A stretch of DNA of 64,000 nucleotides from Callipepla californica brunnescens (taxonomy: Eukaryota > Chordata > Aves > Galliformes > Odontophoridae): contig JALIRH010000006.1 of assembly GCA_023055505.1 (NCBI GenBank), positions 24,215,105 to 24,279,104 of the forward strand, given 5' to 3'. The notes under the pieces are model-generated. The model was not told the DNA's origin and searched no databases. It was given only the letters and a program-made list of their open reading frames with translations. A program made the translations under genes and the position numbers. Shown piece by piece: positions 37,211 through 49,006 of this stretch (positions within the stretch are counted from its first letter, which is position 1; the number at the start of each line of letters is the position of its first letter).

Positions 37211-37385
37211 TAGTCTTCCAACCACAGATGTAAAGAAAGCATTAACAACTTCAGCCTTTTCCTTATCTTCATCAGTCACGCTGATGAATTTTGCCACATC
37301 CAATAAAGGACAGAGATTGTCCTTAGTCCTCCTCTTACTGTAAATATATTTGTAAATTTTCTTTTTTGTTCTCTCATGGGGGCCA
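37211..37385 (-). mobile_element. Further CR1-type LINE remnant
   Basis: The text around 37250-37345 (catcagtcacgctgatg, then aggacagagattgtcc) resembles an internal reverse-transcriptase segment of another CR1-class LINE. It joins the older CR1 without a clean boundary, so it may be part of that copy or a separate fragment. Confidence 0.5.
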
Positions 37386-39600
37386 AAATCATTTAAGTGA
37401 AGTAGAATTTAGGAATCTGAGTTATACCTTATATAATCTTATAATCTTGGTTATACTGCAAAGTAAACTAAAAATGATGAAGTATTGCATATGAATTTTG
37501 TTTAGAGTTAGAATATTTGGATCATTTTGTCTGTCATCATACAATCATTGTCCACTAATAATTACATATTCTCTGTGAAGCTTCTTGTACAATCTCTTTT
37601 GTCTTCCCTGTCTTGTACAAGTTCCACTATTCGATCTCTAGGTGGATTTATTAAAGTGTAATAAACACACACATACGGATGTTTCTTACTTTTTCTAGTA
37701 AAAGCTATAAAAACTGAGGTAGTTTGGGGAGGAAAAGAAATACAACCTGTCAGCAATCCACTTTAATCAATAATCTTTTCCTGAACTGCTGAATGAAATT
37801 AAACCAGATGAATTTAAATGAGTTGGCTAGCATGAAATACGCAGATTGCTGTTGACAGGTAAGCCTTTGTTGTAAACATGAGTCAAATATATTAAATTTA
37901 ATTAAATTAAATCAGCCAAATAGGCTGCCAATTGTCTATGTGATAACCACAAATAAGGTATTAAGTGAGAATTTTAGAAGTAGACTAATAATTAATTTAT
38001 AAAAAATATGCAATAGAGTGAGGGTTTCATTTGTTACCTATAGAGTATCTGATTTATGGATTGTCAGACCAATCTGTGAAAATGAAGCTTTCTATCTGTC
38101 ACTTTTTAGAATCCTCAAATACTCATTTTGAAAATGATACAAAACAATATGACAGTATGATGTGCTTTAAGCCATTAGAATGATAAAAAACAAAAAAAAC
38201 AAAAACAAAACAAACAAACAAAAACATTTAAAGTGAAAAGAAAAAAAAGAGAACAACAAAATGCTCATTTATCTACATCAGGAAAAAGAACAAACAGATC
38301 AAAAGTACACTGTATTCTAAATTAAGATAGAGATGAGTGAATATGTATTTTTTTTTTCTGGTAAATATGTTGAAGGAAAAGTTTGAGACAGAAGGGTGAT
38401 ATATTTGGAAATTGAAAATTCAGTAATAGATATTAGATTAGAACTAGTGAGACATTTTAAGTAGCAAGACATCTAAAATGTTGACATACTTAAAACGGCA
38501 AGAAGTCTAGTGCAAACTCATTTGCTACTCATAAAACAAGGTGAACTGTTAAGCTCGTTTTGTTGCAATGCCAGGAGATTCATTAGTAAACACCACATGG
38601 TTGAGCCTATCTATCTCTATTATTAAGACAGTGGCAGTCACTACTGCTTTCATGGCATCTGTGTCTGTCCTCTTCCCCAAACCCATGATGTGTCCAGCTG
38701 AACTTCAAATTGTTCACTGAGAGAAAAGCTCCTTATATGATTTGCTGAAAAACAAAATGACAACAAAAGAGAAACCCCAAACCACACACAGAAAAAACAA
38801 CCCCAAAACAAAATAAAATGATCCCACCTCACCCCCTCCAACCCCACCCAGAAGTCAACTAGCACAAATATATCAAGAAACAAAAAAATAAGCAGGGTAC
38901 TGTTTTTAATCATACTCCCTACCTAAGTATTCCCATTTATCCTGACCTGACAGAAGTTTAGGCCAAAACCAAAGGTCTTTGTTTCTCAAGGACTGTTCAC
39001 ATCCTTCCCAGAGTACTGACTGTAATTTGGTCATGCTCACATCTACTCACTGCCTCAAACACCAGACCAAATACGATACAGAGAAACTTGTTCACACAAA
39101 GAAGTCATGCAATGCTTTCCTTACGCACTGTATGAGAAAACCATCATTGGCTGTACTTAGTTGCCTTATTTGTAGTGAGCTAAGATGCTCCTTAAGGTGG
39201 TAAAATTGTAATTTCTATCTAGAAAAGAAAAAAATATACAGAAAATAATTAAATCCAACAGATTCTCAACCTATTAACTGGCAAAACTCCTATCAGTTAC
39301 CTCAGAGCACCACTCCTTTTCAGTCTTTGCCTTCTTTTCTATGGAACAAGATGTGTCCAAAAAGGCAAGACATCTGCACTGCGCTACAGGGCTTAGCCCT
39401 CTTCCAGGGACCAAAGAAAACTCCTAAAATTCAGAGCAGAAACAACACCGAGTCACATAATAAACAACTAATCAACCCAATTCTTAAAAATTTGCTTGAG
39501 GAAAAAAAAAAAATCTGCAGCTGATTCTGAAACAAAAGAGTTGAAATAAGTAACTTAATTCTCAGGATGACTGTTCCTACTCAGTAGTGCTAAGACTCTT
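37386..39600. other. Intergenic DNA
   Basis: AT-rich with a palindromic AT stretch near 37889-37912 and A/C-rich imperfect repeats at about 38187-38227. No gene is recognised. Confidence 0.6.
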
Positions 39601-39609
39601 TTGCTTTCT

Positions 39610-40010
39610 CATGGAGGCAGACTATAGGGAAAGCATGGGGAGCTGGGGGTGGAGACAGGACAGCTGGCCTGGATTGGCCAAGGGCATATTCCATGCCTTG
39701 TGACATCATATGGAAGGCCGTAAAGCTGTGGCTTGTTGGCTGAGGGAGGTGGCTGCTGCTCAGGGATTAGCTGGGTATGACTGGGTGTCAGCTGGCAGGT
39801 GGTAAGATTATATTTATCTTATCTACTTATATACATACACACAGATACACTGATACATACCTATGATTATTTTTTTTCCTCTCCATTTTCCGTCCTAGTA
39901 AACAGCTTTTATTTCAACCCACAACTTCTATTTCCTTGTCCTCCCTACCAATTCTCTCCTCCATCCACTGCATGGAGAAGTGAGCAAATGGCTTCCTGCT
40001 CATTGAAACA
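39610..40010 (+). mobile_element. Degraded ERV-type solo LTR
   Basis: Several landmarks of common avian ERVL-like LTRs occur in order. They are a ttggccaagggcatattcc block, tgacatcatatgg (39700-39712), a run of short G-rich pieces, then aacagcttttatttcaaccc (39901-39920) and a C/T-rich U5-like region ending with gagaagtgagcaaatgg. No internal retroviral sequence is beside it, so it is a solo LTR. It is old: the ends are not clear and no target duplication could be fixed. The family name is not assigned. Confidence 0.6.
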
Positions 40011-40185
40011 ACAGCGTAGTACTATCATTTTAAAGTAGTGTGAAATTTAAGAAATTTAAGACACATAATTAACGTGTACCTGAGTAGTAGTGAGATGATT
40101 TTTCTTATTTGAAAATATTTATAGAGTTATGTTCTCTATTTTGACTTCTTTGAAACCGTAACACTTCATATGACAATGAAATTAA

Positions 40186-40445
40186 ATCATAGAATGGCAT
40201 AGGTTGAACGCGACCTTAAAGAGCATCTAGTTCCAACCCCCTTGCTATGGTTAGAGTTGCCAATCACTAAATCAGGCTGCCTATGGCCCCATCCAGTCTG
40301 GCCTTGAATGCCTCCCGGGATGAACCGTCCACAGCTTCTTTGGTCAACATATTTCCAGTGCCTCACCACTCACTGAGGTAAAAAAACCTCATAATATCTA
40401 ATCTAAACCTATATTCCCCCAGTTTAATATCATTAACCCTTGATC
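40186..40445 (-). mobile_element. CR1 LINE 3' fragment
   Basis: It starts with tcatagaatggcatagg and the gttgaacgcgacc equivalent of the CR1 3' terminus. It then passes through cttgaatgcctcc (the usual cttgaacacctcc) and into the ctaatctaaacct block. It is a standard 5'-truncated copy in minus orientation with no coding capacity. Confidence 0.88.
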
Positions 40446-42990
40446 TGTCATTACGATTTTCCAAAGAAGGAGAAAGCACAACTCATTTTGCCTGATCTGT
40501 AAACAATTAAGACAGTTTAGTACGAAGAAAACAGACATCTTTAATGAAATAAAATCACATGGGAACAGAAACAATATACTAAACAAATTCACTGAAGTGC
40601 ACTTATTCCAGGGAGAAATTCTTAGCTTGAGCAGTGAAGACTACAACACCTGGAATTCATTTGCAGTGATTAAATATCTGTGTTGTTACACGAAAGTGAA
40701 ATCCAATTCCATGAACTTTTGCAAAAAATTTCAAAAAGCCTCAGATTTATTCTTGGAAAGACAAGGAAGCATAGTGCTCTGAGACTGACAGACAAAGTGA
40801 TGAAAACATGAAAGGTAATCTCCAAGTTTTATTGCCAGATGTTTTTGAATTAAAGAGTCCCAGACTGTATACCAGACAAGCAGCTATTGAAGTAAGGACA
40901 TGAAGAGTGGAATAGCTTGTTTATACCCTTACAAAATCCAAGCTACGCTTTTCTCTCTGATCTTTTACCTTATTGTTTCATTAAGTTGCTTAATTATTAA
41001 TGACATAAGTTTCTAAACAATGCAGAAACCCTTCCCATAGCCTCTTGTGCATCTTCTGATGGGTTTCACTTCAAGTTTTGTTACTAATCAGTTTTGAGTC
41101 ATCTTCCAGAACATTTAATCCTTCCTTATACTCTGACATTTCTGGACATTTTCATGCATTTCTGATTGATCCAGCGGGGATTCCAGTTCATCAGGTTGGG
41201 ATAAGTCGTTACAGCCACCAAAGAACTAGTGAATGGAAAAGGCAGGTTGAAAACATAGCATTTAGATAAGAACATTAAATCAGCTCAGGGATTAACCTTT
41301 TTTCTTCATTTGATTCATGCTAGATGAATGCAACCTGTTTCTCCTACCTACATCCAATAACCCCATTTGATCTGTTTATCAGAACCCAACTCCTTTGCTC
41401 ATCTGTTCAACATGTATTCTCATTCATACTTTGCACCTGACCCATGAAGATGAAAGTTAAGATAAAAAAGTTTGTTTTTCCCCCCTCAGTTGAAAAGTGA
41501 GGAAATTCATTTCCAAACAAAGCCCTCAAAGATTTCTTTAAAACAGTATAATTAGCAATAAAATTAACCTTAGTAACAGCTTACCAAACCATAATTCTGA
41601 AGACTTTAAAATCCTTCTGAAGAAGTTGATAGAGGAGTATCTTTTGATGATGATGTTCAGTAGACTCACTGTCTTGGATTGATCTAACTTCCTCATTAAT
41701 GACAACTACTCTCTCATTCATACAAGTAAGCAAATAAAAATAGCTAATTGAGCTATTTCCTCTACTGAAGGGGAAGAATTACTGCTATTTTTATCTATAG
41801 TAGCTGAGTACCTTCTGATTACTTAGAAAAAACTGGGTCATGAGATTTATCTGAAAAGAGAAACCACATTACAGCAAAATACCTGAAAATATTTTGAACT
41901 TTAAAGTGTGGAGTTTGAACCACTGTTATCCATGAAAATACTAATACACTTAAATGCTCTTTTAAAATAATCTACCAAGCTACCATTTCCTCAGCTAGCA
42001 ACCAGCTTATACTAATTTAAGCTGAAGAAATATTTAATGTTTTATCTGAAGTACTGAAGAGAGAAAACAACCTGAACAAAACTGTGTTTTTTGAAATAGC
42101 AGCTGAATTTTCCACCCAGTGCGGACAAATGATAAGGATATTGTCAAGTCAGGACTTCTTCCAGAGTTCAAGAATCCATTGGAAATATCATCTATAATGT
42201 CTGTTTATTTAGAGACTCACAAGTGAAGCTTACACTTGCTAGGATTTGCAGTCAGCTCTTGCCCTTAGACTGCTGCCAGTCTTTGCAATATAATTGAATC
42301 ACTACCTTTTTGCTACTCCAAGAGGTCACTCACTTTTGCTAGATGTTCAGCAACTGCTGGGGTGAAAGCTTTGAGCAATAGAATGGGTAAGAGGAGCGTT
42401 AACACAGGATTGTGAAGCTGCCATTTGTTGGTTTCTTCAAAATTCAGTTATTCTCTTGTGAACTTCTGTATGGAAGTATTTTAGTTTCTTCAAGACACAA
42501 ACAACATTTTAAAACCTAATTTGGAGTATTTTGTTTTTATTTCACCATGAGAATGAAGAAAGAATTAAAAAAAAAAAAATCAGAGGAATATCTATGTAAT
42601 TTATTTTTTCATAAGACAGGACATTGTTTTTCAAGACAATAGTTATACCTTACAAAACCACAAAAGCTTTATTTGCCTAGTATAATTTGGAGACTAGAGA
42701 TAATAGGCCAGCCTGATGCAAGACCCTTGCTGCAATACCATATTCTGTTTCCTATATTGTCACATAATCATTTTTTTATGCACACCCATGAAACTGGTGT
42801 AACATAATCAAAGATTACACATTGAGGAGGAAGAAATAAAATGATATCATGACTGGTGAGCTGAAAGACAGCATACCATTTAATCTAGAAGTGGAAGTGA
42901 ATAAAGTTTTCTTGAAATACCTTAAAGAAGCCTCATTACTGCAGGCCCAATTTCTTAAGTGGGATTTGAATCACATGGATATCTGATGGA
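40446..42990. other. Intergenic DNA
   Basis: AT-rich with short frames only and no recognisable gene or transposon. The part after about 42800 may already belong to the degraded CR1 that follows. Confidence 0.55.
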
Positions 42991-42999
42991 GTGGGAACA

Positions 43000-43640
43000 T
43001 GTCTGAACATAGGGAAACCAGATTTATATAGTACATCAAGGACAATTTTTTGCATGTTGTGGAGATGCATGGAGAGTACGTCTATGTGACAGAGCTGCTA
43101 TTCACATATAAGAAAGTACTGAAAACTGTGGGAGTTAAGGGTAACCTTGGTAAAACTGAGAATCAGAGTAGATTTTAAGATTCTGAGAGGCAAGAGGAAG
43201 TCAAGTCATAGAAAAATGATCAAACAAAAGGCTACTCTCCTCAAATCTATGTTCAGGAAACAGGTAGTCAAAAATCTCATGGGAGGTGACCTTGAAGAAA
43301 AAATGGCCCAAAAGAGTTAGTTGATGGTGGCAGTCACCTCAAAGTACAAAAATCATTTGAACCAACATGTAAAAGATCAAGCATAGAAAGCCAGCTTGGC
43401 TGAGTGGAGAACCTATAGAGCAAGGAAGAAGCGAGGTACGTAGTTTGCAGGGAGGGAATTTACAATTACATACTAAGAAGAAATCTCCCCAGTGAAGGCA
43501 ATCAAACAAAGCAGAGGAATAGCAGAGTCCCCATCCTTGGAAATATTCAAAACACAACTGGTTGAAGTATTAATCTAAATTCAGATATGGACTTCTGCGG
43601 GTCTTCAAAAATTACAGAGTTTTGTGATTCTAAGATGTAG
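43000..43640 (+). mobile_element. Degraded CR1-class LINE fragment (plus strand)
   Basis: The 3' end is recognisable: gagtccccatccttggaaatattc with caaaacacaactgg (43520-43565), then a tail like gtgattctaag near 43622-43635. Both are typical of CR1 3' ends, and this is the only CR1 here in plus orientation. The 5' part (43000-43500) contains RT-proximal looking text but no frame, so the left boundary is soft. Confidence 0.65.
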
Positions 43641-46600
43641 GAATGTTTCATTAAAACCCACTAACGTGATCTACATTAGTAATAAAAATGAAAATGAAAG
43701 ATGCTTATGAAAGCTTTTCAGTAAGCAATTTTTTTGAAATCAAAAGTCCTAAAAATGTTAATGGTGAAATCTATTGAATAAGCTTAAAATAATTCAAGAA
43801 AAGACCGAATAACAGTCCCACTTCCTTTTCAAACATTGTAGTTCTCATGCTGCAGTCTAATTCCTATGGTGAAACTAGACAAAATACTGTAAAAAACTAA
43901 AGACATCACTCTTTAACAACTCAATTACTGATAGCTTTCACCCTAACAATTTCTGTGCATCTGGGAGAGAAAATAATAAATAAAGACATTTGGAGCTGTC
44001 TTATGATGGTACAAAGGAATTTGAGATTTGGATGCCAACTCATTTAGCTGCCTTTGGACTTGTGACACTTTGTGACTCCATACAAGGTTCTCCCCTCTCC
44101 CCCATTTATTTTTTCTACTAAGTGCAAAGGGCACTTCACAATAGAGAAAAAGTATCCCAGATTATGTAGTAAAAATGTTGCAAGTGACTGTTTCATCTGT
44201 CATTTGCTCTTCACTTGGCACTACAACTTCTTTTATCTGCAGGCATGCCATGAGATGAGTAAGAAACTGGGTCCAATATAGCATGCTAGCAGACTGATTT
44301 TCTCTCTCACACGCCTTCATATTGAGTGGGACTGCCAAATCCAGTCCAGAAGAAACAGTGGATTTGAACATTAGAAGAAATGATAGTTGGGGGGCAGGGG
44401 AGTATAACAATATCATTAAAGTTGCCTGCAGTTCTAACTGCAGCTCAAGGAATTCTGTCATTTTACTTCCCTCTTTTTTTTTTTTTTTTTTTCATTTTAT
44501 TATTATTAAGATGAAAGAGTTTCATCCTTATTTATGAAGGCAAAATCAAAACACTAAAGATTATTTCAAAGGAAGGAAAAATTGGATTTAAAGATGAGTC
44601 ACACGGTACTATTCATTGAAACTGCACGTCTTAATTAAGTGCTACATTTACAACTGTTTCATTTATAGAAGTCTTCAGTTCAGAAATACACTTTTATATC
44701 TGTATGTATTTTTGCTTCTAAAAAATACTATTCTTTTGTTGAATGTCATCAGCTGAAGAAAGGACCAGGTTCAGTAATCTGCAAATTTATTGCAAAATGT
44801 TGAGAAACAATTTCTCACAGGTACACCTGAAGAAACTAAGCTTCTCTCAAGCATTACTTCCTCATTTCACATACTGGGGCTTCATTTATTAAGCTAAAAC
44901 ATTACAAGGAAAATGGCATCAAATACACTTGAAAAAAATGTTGAATTTCTCTATTAAATAAACTATTTAAGAACATCATTCTATTCACTAGGACATTTTA
45001 ACTTCAGTTGAGCTGTTGCATCTTTAACGTCCTGGCCACTTTGTTCCCTTCATGCACCTCTTGCTTGACCCCTCTGGAGGCAACAGAGGCCCCGTGAGCT
45101 GAGGCTGGGTCCTATTACAAAGGTCTGCTTAGCTTGGCACATATTAACAACCTCCTCATCCATCTGGTGTCTATCAGAACACTTCCATGAAATTCATCAA
45201 TTCACTGTGAGGCTTTTATTCCCTAAAATAACAGCACCTTATTTACTAATTCCTTCCAAAGAACACACTCTAGGCTTGCTCCAAACTATACTTAAAGTGC
45301 AGCTTTGAAAGGACAGGGTACTCTCCACCAGTATATCAGGCCTTGCAAGAGAGACATCTGCTAGAAGCCAAAGGATGAGCAGAGAGGTCCCTTCAGGCAG
45401 AAAAGGTTTGAGGCAACCTCTCGTCACATAAGTGCCCTTAGTTCTATCCCACTTGATTAAAGGGTTGACTGGTACCTTGCCCTTAAGTCTTTATTTGCAA
45501 AAAATAAATAATCTGGTCTGTTTACCCCCCAAACCTCCCCATCCCTCTAATTGAATTCTTTCTCCAAATTTGCAAATTTTCAGTCTCCAGAAAATGCACT
45601 ATGTGCCAAATGGCACACACTAAACATCCACTCTGGTCTGTTTAAAAAGCTCATCGCATTTGTATTCACTAAGAGTAGCACATGTCCTCTCATGGGGCTG
45701 GGGCACCACTGCTCCGGAGCTAGTCTTTCAGCTAGTAATAAATAACTCTGCTGACTCGGAGGCAACTACTCCTATTCACCTCAGCTAGAGAACTATCCTC
45801 AGTGCCAAAATGTCAATCTGATGATCTATTTCCCTAAAATTCCTTCTGGGCATTGATTCTTTTCCCTTTCCTCCTTGATGCTGCTGCATGAAGCTGTTAA
45901 CCTGCATTAAACGTTGCAGGCTGATTTTAACAATGAGCATACTGATCCTTTATATCAGCTTTTGTGGGTAAACAGTGATCATTCAGCACAAGAATATGGT
46001 GTGTAAGTGATGGTAATAAATACATCTGACCAATAACTTTTTTTTTTTTTTTTAATAAACAAGTGTCAATGCTGATATTTTGTTAAAAAGCACTTAGTTT
46101 AGAAAGATCTCCAACTACACTTTATCAATCTGGTAAAATTCAGCAGATATTTGATTATGGCAATATTGGACACTATAATACAAAAGTTACACATCATTTT
46201 AACAATTACATATCAGGCACAAATATACCTCACATCTTATTTCAGCTGAACTTTACTATCCATTAGAGTGATTAACTTGGTGTGCATGTATGAGACAGAA
46301 CTGGTATCCTGGTATCTTTTTTTTTTTTTTTTTTTTTTTTTTCTCTCCTTTTTAAACCAAAAAGCCAGAGGTGGAGCTTGACCTCTTTTGGCAAGTCTTC
46401 AGATGAGGTCACTTACCTTGACATGAGATAATTCCTATACACATACTAGGTTAAATCTTTTAATAGTAGTGTCTCTATGTTCTTTCTTAGCTTACGTTAT
46501 TTCTTCCCTCCCTCCCCTTGCACAAAGATTAACAGCATTTTTATTTTTTTTCCTCCTGCCTCACCGTGTACCAGTAAGATTTGGAGTATTCTGCTTCAAA

Positions 46601-48755
46601 AACAAAGACATGCACTTTAGTGTCAATTTTGTAAAGTAATGAAAGTGTTCAACTATTCATTGCTTCTAGCAATCTCTTAAACTGGTTTGGACTTACCAGT
46701 GAAGCTAACAAGAAGAGCTTAAAGAGGATATGCTTAGCTTTGTATCAGTTTTATCAGTTACAAAATGTAACTGATTTTCTGTATTTGTGATTATTATTTC
46801 ATTATGAAAGTTGCAGTTATTCTCTGAGATTACCTTTCAGAGCTGCTCCCCCTTCAGAACACCATAGAGCAATAATGCAAGGCACTTATGAGATATACAA
46901 ATTTTGTATGTTAAAAGTTTAACCTTGTAGTCCTTAGTTGGATAAGATCTTAAAGTTTTGATTCAGAATTTTGCCTTAGTAGGGTCTATGCAATTGAACA
47001 ACTAACACTACTATTGTTAGAGTCCTTTATTTATTTATTTAGGCTAATCTAATAGACTTTTTGTTAAGCTATAGAGCAACAAGAGTTTTTGTTTTGTATT
47101 ACACTGTGGAAATATTAGCAAATGAAATAAATTTGTATTTGGTTTTCCAGCACTTAGAATTATTCACTTTGAGTTGTAAATTATTTATAATTAATGAAGA
47201 AACACTTTATAAATAACAAGAATGCACCAGAAATCAAGTGCAGATTGTAATTTTTAGTCTTGTTTTGCCACTGTTAACTATTTCACTCCAACATGGTTCA
47301 ATAAATCAAGCACATAGTTTAGACATTTATCCTAAAGGAATTAGAAAACAGCAGAAATAAATGAAGCTGTCTACAAGTGACAAGTACAAAGGGAAACCCA
47401 GAGAGGGAGAGAGAGAAAAAAAAAAAAGGTGCTCCTGTAGCAGATGATAAAGCAGATGCTGTAAAACAACAAGGGGATAGCACTATTTCTTCTTCAGAAT
47501 TGATGGTTGTTTGATAAACAGCTAATCATGCTTCTGGAAAACCCCGTCCATCAGTGCATATCAGTACAAATTAATGATGACATGTCCTGATTAAACTTGC
47601 TGTGCTGTGAAATGCAATGTATTATCTGCATGGCAGTAAATGAACAAATGCTCACAGGGAGTGAAAGAACAAGTACAACCACAAATCTCAGTTTAGATCT
47701 CAAGCAGTAGCTGCCCATGGCAAAGGAGGTGTTCAACAGAAAAAAATCAGCCTCGTGCTGTGGATTTTGAAGGCAATAGCTTTTTGTTTTGTTCATTAAA
47801 ATATGACATTTAGATATTTCTGTAAATTCTGTAAAAGGATAATGCATCAATTTTCAAAATATTCAGTGATGTTTTTGTATCCCTTCCTCAAGTAAAATCT
47901 TAAATAAACTTGTATGCCACATATCAACAAGGAGTTCCTCTTTGGAATAAACTGAATACTACCAATGCAATAGGGGCAAGGTCACAACACGGCCCAGTAG
48001 GAACTTTGAGCTAAGTGATTTCTCAGTAATGATTTGTGAGGTCACCTAAAAACTCAATTTTTAAGTGTGAAAGAAAAGTAATTTTATACTTAGGATTTTA
48101 ATTGAAAATTTGAAAAAAAGTAAAATAAAAAAAATTGAAGTCATTGAAAAAAGGTAAAAGCATTTTCACTTCACTAAAACATTTTTGACATGTGAGATAA
48201 ATAACCTTGTATGAGGTTTAATAAGCTCTACACCTTAAGGAGAAGAGAGCACTTTTGTTCAGCTGAACTCAGGCTACATTCTAAAACAGGTAGGTTACCT
48301 TTGGGAGTAAGTGAACAGACTTTGCAACCTATACTGCTGAAAGAAATAACCACTCAAGGCAGTAGGCAAAGTTGCCAGAATAGAGCAATACTGACATTTC
48401 CTTTATACTTTTATTCAGGGAACAGACTATAATAAAATTATATCTTAGGAATCTTAAGATAAATACTTATTTAATCACTTTTAATACTTCACTGCCTCTG
48501 TACATGCTACCTGGGCTGTAAGGGAGAAGAAGGAAAAATACATCAATACCCATTTCCTTGTCCAAAAAACAGTTAAACAATACAGCACAAGAAGGCCTTC
48601 TCTGAAGTTTTTGTTTGTACAGTAAGGTGGTCAAGGAGGACAAGTATTAGTCATTGTAGGGTGAGTAACTTGAAAGAATAGCATTCACAGAAAACAGTGA
48701 GGTGAATGGTATATTTTGCTTGGCTTATCTGAGTGATAAGCAGACAATGAGTAAA
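43641..48755. other. Intergenic DNA
   Basis: AT-rich. It contains T19 (44474-44492), T16 (46038-46053) and T26 (46317-46342) tracts and a TTTA run near 47028-47041. Slightly richer sequence at 45020-45780 holds overlapping short frames on both strands without recognisable motifs. Confidence 0.6.
46317..46342. repeat. Poly-T tract (T26)
   Basis: An uninterrupted run of 26 T, with a pyrimidine-rich continuation to about 46354. Confidence 0.9.
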
Positions 48756-48759
48756 TAAA

Positions 48760-49006
48760 GGCTCACCTTTTGCAGATGGTTGAGGCTCATCATTAACTCC
48801 ACAGGGGAGGGATCTCCAACAAGAGATCCTTCCTTAGTGGTGGTCAGCCCTTAAATGGGGTCTGGGAGAGGTGCAGCCAGACTCCACTCCTTCTGGTCAC
48901 ACAGGTACCTTGCCTTCACCTGTGCTCCTGCAGCTGACTCAGTACTTGCCTCAGGTGATCAATCAGTGGTTCAGGCCATGATTCAACAGTTCCCATACAG
49001 CCATCC
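48760..49006. repeat. Unclassified dispersed repeat, copy B
   Basis: Same orientation and near-identical core to the unit nested in the mariner at about 27115-27360. The two copies share ggtcagcccttaaatggggt, the following cagccagactcca block, and the cagctgactcag...tcaggtgatcaatcagtgg block. They diverge at the left end, where copy A has an unrelated stretch for about 45 bp. Here no mariner sequence surrounds it, so the unit moves independently. A 70-codon frame over it is not conserved in copy A and is likely chance. Confidence 0.75.

Noticed and set aside
36973..37272. 99-codon minus-strand frame
   Set aside because: It is the CR1 reverse transcriptase C-terminus, interrupted by the nested tail, and not a host gene.
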